A stretch of DNA of 64,000 nucleotides from Actinospica acidithermotolerans. Lineage in GTDB: Bacteria; Actinomycetota; Actinomycetes; Streptomycetales; Catenulisporaceae. A program made the translations under genes and the position numbers. The DNA is taken from NCBI RefSeq assembly GCF_018139625.1, contig NZ_JAGSOH010000024.1:1-64000 (forward strand), read 5' to 3'. Position 1 is the first letter of the stretch. Each line of letters starts with the position of its first letter. The notes under the pieces were generated by a model. The model was given only the letters and a program-made list of their open reading frames with translations, was not told the DNA's origin and ran no database searches. Positions 40,976-49,084 of this stretch are shown here, in pieces.

Positions 40976-41614
40976 GTGGCGCTCAGACGGGTTCTCGGGT
41001 GGGTGGCACTCGGGGTCGTCGCGCTCGGCGCGCTGAAGATCGCGCATTCGCAGCAGCCGGCGCAGGGGCCGCCGAGCCCGGCCGCGTCCGCGTACCTGCC
41101 GCCGGCGCCGGCCCCGGGATCGGTGTTCGCTGCGCCGCTCGGGGGATCGCAGCCGGTGCGGATCGACATTCCGGACGTGGACATCCACGCCGTGCTCGTG
41201 AAGGTCGGCCTCCAGGCGGACGGCAGCGTCGGGGCGCCGCCGTTGGACCAGGCGCAGAAGGCGGCCTGGTACGACGGGAGCCCGAGCCCCGGCCAGGCCG
41301 GGCCGTCCATCATCGACGCGCACGTGGACTCGCGGGAGACCAAGGGCTTCCGCGGCGCGTTCTACAATCTCGGCCAGGTCCAGCCGGGCGAGCAGATCCA
41401 CGTCACCCGTTCGGACCATGTCGTCGCGACATTCACGGTCGACTCGGTCCAGCAGGCTCCCAAGAGCGCGTTTCCCACCAGCCGCGTCTACGGGAGCGTG
41501 CCCTATGCCGCATTGCGCCTGATCACCTGCGGTGGTGACTTCGATTACGCCAGAGGAACCTACAAGGACAATACGATCGTGTATGCCCACATGACGGATA
41601 CGAGCACGAACTGA
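40976..41614 (+). CDS. Class F sortase
   Basis: A 212-residue membrane-anchored transpeptidase-like protein. One N-terminal membrane segment precedes a Pro/Ala/Ser-rich linker and the sortase barrel. The catalytic triad is visible: His in IIDAHVDS (~residue 106-ish), Cys in LRLITCGGDFD (~183) and Arg in DYARGTYKDN (~191). Class F sortases are the actinobacterial type; LPXTG-like substrates are not encoded nearby. It starts 22 bp after the ATPase stop and ends 10 bp before the MprF-like gene, suggesting co-transcription. Confidence 0.9.
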   Translation: MALRRVLGWVALGVVALGALKIAHSQQPAQGPPSPAASAYLPPAPAPGSVFAAPLGGSQPVRIDIPDVDIHAVLVKVGLQADGSVGAPPLDQAQKAAWYDGSPSPGQAGPSIIDAHVDSRETKGFRGAFYNLGQVQPGEQIHVTRSDHVVATFTVDSVQQAPKSAFPTSRVYGSVPYAALRLITCGGDFDYARGTYKDNTIVYAHMTDTSTN

Positions 41615-41624
41615 GGCCCACCCG

Positions 41625-44222
41625 ATGGCCGCGACGCCCACCGCCAGCGCAACCTCGGAGGAGACGAAGCCGCCCCGCCGCTCGGTCCCCGAGAACCTGG
41701 CGCGGCGCTGGGTCCGCACAGGCCTCACCCTCGCGAGGGTCGTCCGCGGGGCGCCGCTCACGCTCGTGCTCGTCGCGGCTCTGTGGATTCTCGCGCTCGC
41801 GACCCACAGCCTGGCCTACGGGCCGAGCGACGAACTCATGAGCCACGTCGGGCTCGACACGACGGCGATATCCTCCGGCCGCGTCTGGACGCTCGTCACG
41901 TACTCCTTCTGGTGCCAGAACGTGTGGGCCTATCTGGCGAACACGGCCCTGCTCCTCCTCTTCGTCGTACCGGCGGAGCGGAGGCTCGGCACGTGGCGCA
42001 CGGTCGCCCTGCTGGCGCTGTGCCAGATCGGCGGCGCGGCGCTCGCGATCGGTGCGATCGAGGCAGGGTCCAGCGCCGGCGACCTCTGGCTGCAGAGCAC
42101 GGTCGGCGCGCAGTACAACACGGCGGTCGGCGCGTCCGTCGGCGTCGTCGGGCTCGGCCTGGCGCTCAGCGCGCGCATGACGACGCTCTGGCGCCGCCGC
42201 ACCCGGCTGCTCCTCGTCATCGGCACGATGCTGTTCCTGTTCTACGACGGCGGCGTGATCGACATCTCCCGCGCGTTCGCCGCGCTCGTCGGCGTCGGCG
42301 TCGGCTTCGCGCTGCTCCAGCCCCGGATCCGGCCGCGCCGACTGCGCCTGGCGAGTTCGCACGCGGAGACGCGCGTCCTGGTGGCGGTGTTCGCGCTCAC
42401 CTCGGCGCTCGGTCCGCTGATCGCGTGGATTACGAATAACCCTTACGGCCCAATGGCGATCCTGGTGAACCTCTTCATCGACGAGGCGCCGACCCAGGAC
42501 GACATCCACGACTACTGCACCAGGACGTCCGACTACTACGACCCCGTCGCCTGCCGGGCCAGCGAGGCCGAGCACGTCCTCGCCGGCACGCCCGCGATCC
42601 TCGTGCTCTTCGTCCCCGTCCTCGTTCTCGGCGTCATCGCCTACGGCCTCTGGCGCGGACGGCGGATGGCGTGGGTCTCGGCCCTCGTGTGCGAGGTCGT
42701 GCTGGGCATCGTGACGGTCCGATATGCGCAGATGCTCGTCGGCCTGACCGAGGCCCAGCCGGACGAGGCGGGCGTGCCGACCGCGATCAAGATCTACACC
42801 GGCCTGATCATGTGCATTCCGGTCGGCGTCGTGATCGTCCTGCTGCTCACGCGCCGCCACTTCGCCCTCCGCGCCCCGCGCTGGACAGCCCTCAAGCTGC
42901 TCGGCACGCTCGTCGCCGCGTTCCTCGTCGTCGGCACGATCTACGTCAACTGGGCCTACCGCGTACGCGGCGAGTGGTCACCGGACGCGACCGTCAGCGC
43001 CCTGCTCGCGGACTACCCGAAGCGGCTCTTCTCGCCGACGTGGCTGACGCTCGTCAACGAGAACACGGCGGCCGTCATCCCCGAAGGCGGCATCGCCAAG
43101 GTGCTCTACATTGCCGTCGGGCCGGTCTTCTGGTCGATAGCCCTCGGCGGCCTCCTGCTGACCTTCCGCCGCACGGCGAGCCGCGGCGCGGGAGAAAAGA
43201 GCCAGGCCGACCGGCTGCTGCGCGAGTACGGCGGATCGCCGCTGTCCTACATGACGACGTGGCCCGGCAACGACTACTGGATCAGCCCGGACGGCACGGC
43301 CGCCGTGGCGTATCGCGTGATCGGCGGCATAGCCCTGACCACCGGCGATCCCTTCGGCAAGCCGGATGCGCGAGCGGCGGCGGCGGAGGGCTTCGCGCGC
43401 TATTGCGACAGCCAGGGCTGGAGCCCGTGCTTCTACAGCGTCACCGGGGAGACGCGCTCGCACCTCGTCCAGGGGCTGGGCTGGAGCGCGGTGCAGGTCG
43501 CCGAGGACACGGTGCTCGACCTGCCCGAGCTTAAGTTCAGCGGAAAGAAGTGGCAGGACGTGCGCACGGCCCTCAACAAGGCGGCGAAGGAGGGCATCAC
43601 CGCGCAGTGGTTCACCTTCCCAACCGCGCCGCTCGCCGTGCAGCAGCACATCAGGGAGCTGTCCGAGGAGTGGGTCGCGGACAAGGGCCTGCCGGAGATG
43701 GGATTCACCCTCGGCGGCCTCAGCGAACTGCAGGACCCGCGCGTGCGATGCCTCGTAGCGCTCGACGAGCAGGACCGGCTGCACGGCGTGACGAGTTGGC
43801 TGCCTGTCTACCAGGACGGCGAGACGGTCGGCTGGACGCTCGACTTCATGCGCCGCTCGTCAGACGGATTCCGCGGCGTGATGGAGTTCCTGATCGCCTC
43901 GGCGGCACTCGGCTTCCAGGAAGAGGGTGCCCGATTCCTCAGCCTCTCCGGCGCGCCGCTGGCCCGGATCGACCGCGAGCAGCCCTCGCCCGCCCCGCTT
44001 CAGCGCGTGCTCGACATCGTAGGGAGGACCCTGGAACCCGTCTACGGCTTCCGCTCGCTGCTCGCCTTCAAGGCGAAGTTCCAGCCGCGGTATCTCCCGC
44101 TGTACATGTGCTACCCGGACCCGGCCGCGCTCCCCGCGATCGGCAACGCGATCGGCCGCGCGTACCTCCCCCACACGAACGCCGCCCAGATGGTCCGCCT
44201 CAGCCGGAAACTGATGAGCTGA
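41625..44222 (+). CDS. MprF-like lipid aminoacyltransferase (rhomboid-like membrane domain + DUF2156)
   Basis: An 865-residue protein. The first ~500 residues are hydrophobic, with a rhomboid-like section (SGRVWTLVTYSFWCQN, NTALLLLFVVPAERRLGTW, GASVGVVGLGLAL) but no obvious GxSG/His protease dyad. The C-terminal ~330 residues are DUF2156 (GNAT-fold aminoacyl-phosphatidylglycerol synthase domain): GDPFGKPDARAAAAEGFARY, RTALNKAAKEGITA, LDFMRRSSDGFRGVMEFLI and SLSGAPLARID. By family it transfers an aminoacyl group from tRNA to membrane lipid, lowering surface charge. It is convergent with a membrane esterase. Confidence 0.86.
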   Translation: MAATPTASATSEETKPPRRSVPENLARRWVRTGLTLARVVRGAPLTLVLVAALWILALATHSLAYGPSDELMSHVGLDTTAISSGRVWTLVTYSFWCQNVWAYLANTALLLLFVVPAERRLGTWRTVALLALCQIGGAALAIGAIEAGSSAGDLWLQSTVGAQYNTAVGASVGVVGLGLALSARMTTLWRRRTRLLLVIGTMLFLFYDGGVIDISRAFAALVGVGVGFALLQPRIRPRRLRLASSHAETRVLVAVFALTSALGPLIAWITNNPYGPMAILVNLFIDEAPTQDDIHDYCTRTSDYYDPVACRASEAEHVLAGTPAILVLFVPVLVLGVIAYGLWRGRRMAWVSALVCEVVLGIVTVRYAQMLVGLTEAQPDEAGVPTAIKIYTGLIMCIPVGVVIVLLLTRRHFALRAPRWTALKLLGTLVAAFLVVGTIYVNWAYRVRGEWSPDATVSALLADYPKRLFSPTWLTLVNENTAAVIPEGGIAKVLYIAVGPVFWSIALGGLLLTFRRTASRGAGEKSQADRLLREYGGSPLSYMTTWPGNDYWISPDGTAAVAYRVIGGIALTTGDPFGKPDARAAAAEGFARYCDSQGWSPCFYSVTGETRSHLVQGLGWSAVQVAEDTVLDLPELKFSGKKWQDVRTALNKAAKEGITAQWFTFPTAPLAVQQHIRELSEEWVADKGLPEMGFTLGGLSELQDPRVRCLVALDEQDRLHGVTSWLPVYQDGETVGWTLDFMRRSSDGFRGVMEFLIASAALGFQEEGARFLSLSGAPLARIDREQPSPAPLQRVLDIVGRTLEPVYGFRSLLAFKAKFQPRYLPLYMCYPDPAALPAIGNAIGRAYLPHTNAAQMVRLSRKLMS

Positions 44223-44244
44223 AAAGCCGAAGGATCTGATCCGG

Positions 44245-45576
44245 CTATGGCGTGAGCATCAGCTGCCGGCTCAGCCAATCGAGGTTCTTCTCCAGCCCTG
44301 GCCGCCATACCTGCCAACCGTGGCCGCCGGGCAGTTCCTCGTATGCGACCTGCATCGCGGCACCCTTGCATGCCGCGTAGACGCGCTGCTGCTGCGGCCG
44401 GTACGTGCCGTCGTCCGAGCCCGAAACGACCATTCCGTGCAATTCCGGGAACTTCTTCGTCTTCATGATCGTAAGAGGGTCAACAGCGAGAAACGCGGCG
44501 GTGTCGCCGCCGAAAGCCTTGCCGATGCTCTCCTGCAGGGAGCCGAGCGTCGGCTGGTCCTGACCCGAGATGGAGATGAAGGTATGGAACACGCCCGGCT
44601 TGTTCACCGCGAATTGCAGCGCGCAGGTTCCGCCGTAGGAAAGGCCTGCGACGGCCCACTGCGCTGGATCGGTGTCCACCTGAAACGTCTTCTCGATCCA
44701 GGCGGGTACGTCCTCGGTGAGGTAGGTCTCGGCCTTGCCGAGCCGCGAGTCCATGCACATCGGGTTGCCGAACTCGGAGCCGGTGGCGTCCGCCATGACC
44801 ACGATCGGGGCGAGGCCGTGATGCCGGGCGGCGTAGGCGTTCATCATGTTCACGATGTCGCCGCCGTCCACCCAGTCGCTCGGCGAGCCCGGCTGCCCGG
44901 CGAGCAGCAGCAGGACGGGCAGGCGGGGCCGCGGCGTGGCCTCGTAGGCGGGTGGCAGATAGATCCACGCGTCGCGGGCGTGGAAGCCCGAGCGCGTGCC
45001 CGGGATCGCGGCGGAGGTGAGCGTGCCACCTGACGGCATGCCCGCCGGAGCCTGCCAGACCTCGGACAGGTAACTGCCGGCCGGCGCGACGACGAGCGGC
45101 TTGCTGCCGACCACGTCCTTGAGCGGCGTCGCCTGCGTGGTCAGGGACCTGAGCGCGTCCCGCAGCGTCGGGAACTGGTCGTAGACGCGATTGATCCCGT
45201 TGAGCCCGAAGACCACTGCGATCAGCACCGCGACCCCCGCGGCCAGCCGCGGCCGCCAACCCTTGCGCCGGATCGCCTGCACGGCTCCGAGCACGACCGC
45301 GCCGAGCACCACGCCGATCCAGGCGACCACGTCCGTCGGCAGGTCGTCCGGGAACGGTCGCCAGACGCGGTCTACGAACAGCCCGATGCCCACCGAGAGG
45401 AGGAAGGTCCCGAGCAGGATCGCCGGAACCCAGCGCCGCCACCACCGCTCATCGCGCCCGTACAGCAGCACGAGCAGGGCGCCCAGCCCCAGCAGCGTCA
45501 GGGCGAGCGGCGTGAGCCCGGAGACGATCGACCAGTCGAGCGGCCCCTCGGCCGCGACGCGGATCCCGGGGCGCAT
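44245..45576 (-). CDS. Membrane-anchored esterase (antigen-85-like alpha/beta hydrolase)
   Basis: A 443-residue protein. Four membrane helices (~18-40, 48-70, 84-102 and 112-130) precede an external alpha/beta-hydrolase domain of the esterase D/antigen 85 type: LLLLAGQPGSPSDWVDGG, nucleophile elbow VAGLSYGGTCAL (Ser ~322), acid region VVSGSDDGTYRP and His in ELPGGHGWQVW. The convergent neighbour is an MprF-like synthase; in other bacteria MprF homologues are paired with an aminoacyl-lipid hydrolase, so this could be the antagonistic hydrolase, as a hypothesis. Confidence 0.85.
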   Translation of the reverse strand: MRPGIRVAAEGPLDWSIVSGLTPLALTLLGLGALLVLLYGRDERWWRRWVPAILLGTFLLSVGIGLFVDRVWRPFPDDLPTDVVAWIGVVLGAVVLGAVQAIRRKGWRPRLAAGVAVLIAVVFGLNGINRVYDQFPTLRDALRSLTTQATPLKDVVGSKPLVVAPAGSYLSEVWQAPAGMPSGGTLTSAAIPGTRSGFHARDAWIYLPPAYEATPRPRLPVLLLLAGQPGSPSDWVDGGDIVNMMNAYAARHHGLAPIVVMADATGSEFGNPMCMDSRLGKAETYLTEDVPAWIEKTFQVDTDPAQWAVAGLSYGGTCALQFAVNKPGVFHTFISISGQDQPTLGSLQESIGKAFGGDTAAFLAVDPLTIMKTKKFPELHGMVVSGSDDGTYRPQQQRVYAACKGAAMQVAYEELPGGHGWQVWRPGLEKNLDWLSRQLMLTP

Positions 45577-45669
45577 GGAACAGGAACTTAGCCGCGCGCA
45601 GGGCTTGTGCGCACCTCGACACGGCCGTTCCATGACGGTCTGGACCGATTTGGGAGGCAGACTGGTGGA

Positions 45670-46548
45670 GTGACATCGCGTGAGATCGTCCCCGGATCGC
45701 TGCCCTCGGCCGGCGCCGCGGCTAGCCCGACCGGCTCGGCGACCGGCCCCCTGCACCTGCACGTGCTGCACGAGATGGTGGGCCGCGTCGCCGCGAACTC
45801 GGTCGACGTGACCGTGCACATCGACGACAGCGCCAGCCGCACCGTGCAGTTCGCGATGCTGTGCAGCTTCGTGGGCACGTTCGCGCTGACCCGGCTCGTC
45901 GTGCGGATGATCAGGAAGGGCATCGGGCCGTTCGGGAACGTGCAGGTGGGCGCCGTGCACGTGCACCACCTCGTGCCGGGCATCGTGATCATGCTGGTGA
46001 CCGGCCCGGTGGAGTTCATCATCGCGCCGCACGGGGCTGTGCGAACCGTGCTGGCCTGCATCTTCGCGGCCGGCGCCGCGCTGACGCTGGACGAGTACGC
46101 GCTCTGGCTGCACCTGACCGACGTCTACTGGGAGGAGGAGGGCCGGAAATCGGTCGACGCCGTCGTCGCGGTGTCCGGGCTCGCCACCCTCGCCATGATC
46201 GTGTCCAACCCGTTCGAGCGGACCGAGGGCGAGAGCCTGTGGCTCTACTTCGCGTACCTGTTCCTGACGCTCGCCTTCGTCATCGTGGCCGTGTACAAGG
46301 GCAGGCTCTTCCTGGGGCCGGCCGGCGTGCTGGTGCTGCCGCTCGGGATCTACGCGGCGATGCGGCTGGCCAAGCCCGGGTCCCCGTGGTTCAGCCGCTT
46401 CTACGCGCCCGGATCGAAGAAGTACGAGAAATCGGTCCGCAGGGCGTCCAGGGTCGGTCTCGAGGACCGGCTGAAGCAGCTGGTGAGCGGCATGCCCCAC
46501 CCCGCGAACAACTGGCACCTGGCCGACCGCCACAAGTCGGATGAATAG
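45670..46548 (+). CDS. Polytopic membrane protein of unknown function
   Basis: A 292-residue protein with about six hydrophobic segments (~residues 55-78, 100-120, 125-145, 170-185, 195-215 and 225-240). A conserved-looking HVHHLVPGIVIML and LDEYALWLHLTDVYWEEEGR lie on the membrane boundary; the His/Glu pattern could bind metal. The GTG at 45670 follows GGGAGG at suitable spacing and skips an unlikely basic extension. I do not recognise a named family. Confidence 0.78.
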   Translation: MTSREIVPGSLPSAGAAASPTGSATGPLHLHVLHEMVGRVAANSVDVTVHIDDSASRTVQFAMLCSFVGTFALTRLVVRMIRKGIGPFGNVQVGAVHVHHLVPGIVIMLVTGPVEFIIAPHGAVRTVLACIFAAGAALTLDEYALWLHLTDVYWEEEGRKSVDAVVAVSGLATLAMIVSNPFERTEGESLWLYFAYLFLTLAFVIVAVYKGRLFLGPAGVLVLPLGIYAAMRLAKPGSPWFSRFYAPGSKKYEKSVRRASRVGLEDRLKQLVSGMPHPANNWHLADRHKSDE

Positions 46549-46602
46549 TCGGCTTAGGCAGCCCTGCCGGATCCCGAGAGACGAGTGCTGGACAATGGCC
46601 GC

Positions 46603-47829
46603 ATGAAGCAGGCCGTGCTCGTGCTCAACGTGGGTTCCTCGTCGATCAAGTACCAGTTGCTCGAACTCGAGCCGGCGGGCGAAGGCGCCCGGGAGCCCGG
46701 CGCCCGCCTCGCGACCGGGATCGTCGACCGGATCGGCGGCGAGGGCGCGGGCACGCTCACGCACAAGCAGCCGGACGACCCGCAGCCGTACGAGGTCTCC
46801 GACACCTTCGCCGACCACGAGCAGGCGCTCGCGGCCGTGCTCGGCGCGTTCCGCGACGCCGGACCCGATCTCGCGAAGATCGAGCTGAAGGCGGTCGGGC
46901 ACCGCGTCGTGCACGGCGGCTCCGAGTTCATTCAGGCGACGGTGATCGACGACGCCGTCCTGGCGAAGGTCACGGAGATGATCCCGCTGGCGCCGCTGCA
47001 CAACCCGGCGAACATCACCGGCATCGAGGGTGCCCGGCGCGCGTTCCCGGACGTGCCTCAGGTCGCCGTCTTCGACACGGCGTTCCACCAGACACTCCCG
47101 GAAGCCGCGTACACGTACGCGGTGCCGAGCGAGTGGCGCGAGCGATACGCCGTGCGCAGATATGGCTTCCACGGTACGTCGCACGAGTACGTCTCGCGCC
47201 GTGCCGCTGCGATCCTCGGCCGGCCGGTCGCCGAAACGAACGTCATCGTGCTGCACCTCGGCAACGGCGCGAGTGTGAGCGCGGTCGCGGGCGGCAGGAG
47301 CGTCGAGACGTCGATGGGGCTCACGCCGCTCGAAGGGCTCGTCATGGGCACCCGCAGCGGCGACATCGACCCGGCGATCCCGGCGTACCTCCAGCGCGTC
47401 GCAGGGCTGGATTCCGCGGCCGTCGAGCGCGAACTCAACCGGTCGAGCGGGCTGCTCGGCCTGGCGGGTAGCAACGACCTGCGCGACGTGAACAAGAAGG
47501 CGGACGCCGGGGATCCGGCCGCGCGCCTGGCGCTCGACGTGTACCGCCACCGGCTCCGGAAGTACATCGGCGCCTACTACGCCGTGCTCGGGCGCGTCGA
47601 CGCTGTCGTGTTCACCGCCGGTGTCGGCGAGAACGATCCGCGCACCAGGTCGCAGAGCCTCGCAGGCCTCGAGCGCCTCGGCATCGCCGTCGACGACGCG
47701 CGCAACGAGTCCACCGCGGATCGCGGCGAGCGGTTCATCTCCCCGGACGGCGCGGAGGTGGCCGTCCTCGTCGTGCCCACGGACGAGGAAATCGAGATCG
47801 CCCGGCAGGCACTCGGTGCAGTGAGCTGA
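46603..47829 (+). CDS. ackA: Acetate kinase
   Basis: A 408-residue ASKHA-fold kinase interconverting acetate/ATP and acetyl phosphate/ADP. Diagnostic blocks are VLVLNVGSSSIKYQLLE (signature 1), AVGHRVVHGG, PLAPLHNPANITGIE, VAVFDTAFHQTLPE, RRYGFHGTSHEYV, VIVLHLGNGASVSAV, MGTRSGDIDPAIP and VFTAGVGENDPRTR. The ATG at 46603 places signature 1 at the N-terminus. The usual partner pta is not adjacent in this window. Confidence 0.96.
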   Translation: MKQAVLVLNVGSSSIKYQLLELEPAGEGAREPGARLATGIVDRIGGEGAGTLTHKQPDDPQPYEVSDTFADHEQALAAVLGAFRDAGPDLAKIELKAVGHRVVHGGSEFIQATVIDDAVLAKVTEMIPLAPLHNPANITGIEGARRAFPDVPQVAVFDTAFHQTLPEAAYTYAVPSEWRERYAVRRYGFHGTSHEYVSRRAAAILGRPVAETNVIVLHLGNGASVSAVAGGRSVETSMGLTPLEGLVMGTRSGDIDPAIPAYLQRVAGLDSAAVERELNRSSGLLGLAGSNDLRDVNKKADAGDPAARLALDVYRHRLRKYIGAYYAVLGRVDAVVFTAGVGENDPRTRSQSLAGLERLGIAVDDARNESTADRGERFISPDGAEVAVLVVPTDEEIEIARQALGAVS

Positions 47830-47904
47830 TCAGTCGGTCCCGTGACCCGCTCCGCTCGGGTGAATACGGGTGACCCAATACCGTCGGCCACCGTTGGTAT
47901 CGGC

Positions 47905-48930
47905 ATGGACGCTGAGAATCTCGACGCTCTCAACCCCACCGAACTCGACGAAATGCTCGAGCGCGCCCTAGACCCGCAGGTGCCGGTCGAGGTGCTCTAC
48001 GCCGTGCTCGACCGCATCGGCCCGGCAGGGGAAACCCCGAACACTCCGAACGCTCTACCTGGCCAGGCCGCTCCGACGCCGCCGGCCACGGTGCAGGCCG
48101 CTGTGCCCGCAGACGCGGACGCCGCGACCACGGTCATCCCGGCGGTCTCCGCCCAGGTGCACCCGAAGCCGCCGCCTGCAGCGCTCGTCCGATCACAGCC
48201 GCAACATATGCAATTGCAAACCCCGCAATCGCCGTTGCCGTCGCAGTTGCCGTCGCCCTCGCTTTCGGATTCGCAGTCAGCAACCGTTCCGCAATCCGGA
48301 ATTCCGCCCCATTCCCCGCCGCAGCATTTCCCTCACCCCCAGCCCGCAGACCCGATCACCGCCACCTGCGCCCAGATTCCGGATCCCGCCGCTCTCGCTC
48401 CGACGAATCCCGTCGCCGCCGCCCGCACCTCGTTTCCGGATGCCGCCGCTCTCGTTCCGACGAATCCCGTCATCGCCGCCCCCGCCTCGTTTCCGGATGC
48501 CGCCGCTCTCGCTCCGACGAATCCCATCACCGCGTATGTCTCGGTTCCAGGCCCGCCGACCACCGCGAACGCGATGCCCCCACATGTCGCCGGGCCGACT
48601 CATACGCCTGAGAATCCGATCACCGCGCAGTACGCGGACCCGGCACCAGCCTCCGCGCAGCCGTGGGAACCCGGTCCGGCGACCGCCGATCCCGACTCGT
48701 CGCAGCCCTCGAATCCGAATCCGAGTCCGAATCCGTATCCGTATCCGTATCCGTATCCGAATCCGAATCCGAACGCGAACCCCGCCACGCCTGCGCCGGC
48801 GAGACCCGCGCGGCAGCAGCCGAAGTTCGCGGCGCCCGCATCGCATCCGTCGCGCGGTGCGCATGCGCCTACTCGGCGGGAGTCGCCGCCACCGCCCGAC
48901 GGGGCAGCCGACGACCGGCCGCCGGCTTGA
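47905..48930 (+). CDS. Pro/Ala-rich repeat protein
   Basis: A 341-residue protein. The first ~40 residues (MDAENLDALNPTELDEMLER ... VPVEVLYAVLDRIG) look like a folded acidic helix pair; the remainder is Pro/Ala/Ser/Gln-rich and probably disordered. Three 19-residue repeats of the form FPDAAALAPTNPVxAAxxS are encoded at 48376-48546, and a PNPNPYPYPYP tract at 48711-48774. Codon third positions are less GC-biased in the middle, consistent with low constraint. No signal peptide is seen. The start at 47905 was chosen over 47842 because the conserved-looking helix starts there. Confidence 0.65.
   Translation: MDAENLDALNPTELDEMLERALDPQVPVEVLYAVLDRIGPAGETPNTPNALPGQAAPTPPATVQAAVPADADAATTVIPAVSAQVHPKPPPAALVRSQPQHMQLQTPQSPLPSQLPSPSLSDSQSATVPQSGIPPHSPPQHFPHPQPADPITATCAQIPDPAALAPTNPVAAARTSFPDAAALVPTNPVIAAPASFPDAAALAPTNPITAYVSVPGPPTTANAMPPHVAGPTHTPENPITAQYADPAPASAQPWEPGPATADPDSSQPSNPNPSPNPYPYPYPYPNPNPNANPATPAPARPARQQPKFAAPASHPSRGAHAPTRRESPPPPDGAADDRPPA
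48376..48546 (+). repeat. Three in-frame 57-bp tandem repeats
   Basis: Units 48376-48432, 48433-48489 and 48490-48546 differ by a few bases and each encodes 19 residues within the Pro/Ala-rich protein, so copy number can change without frameshift. Confidence 0.85.
48711..48774 (+). repeat. Hexanucleotide microsatellite (AATCCG/TATCCG)
   Basis: About ten uninterrupted 6-bp units, (A/T)ATCCG with one AGTCCG, encode alternating Pro-Asn, Pro-Ser and Pro-Tyr. The first and last thirds read Pro-Asn and the middle reads Pro-Tyr, a pattern expected from slippage. Confidence 0.85.
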
Positions 48931-49084
48931 GGTTGGGAGCGCTGACGGTGCAGGTCAGAGCATGAGGACACTGATGTGTACGCGTCGCTGATCTCGGTGT
49001 TCTTCGGAGAGTTCATTGGCGTTTCACCGCCAGGACACGCATCTTGTCTGGACAAGTGGCGGCGTTCGCGGCAGGTTTCTCGGC

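Noticed and set aside
48277..48864. Minus-strand Arg/Ile repeat frame in the microsatellite region
   Set aside because: Produced by the hexanucleotide repeat read antisense; no start signal or family resemblance.
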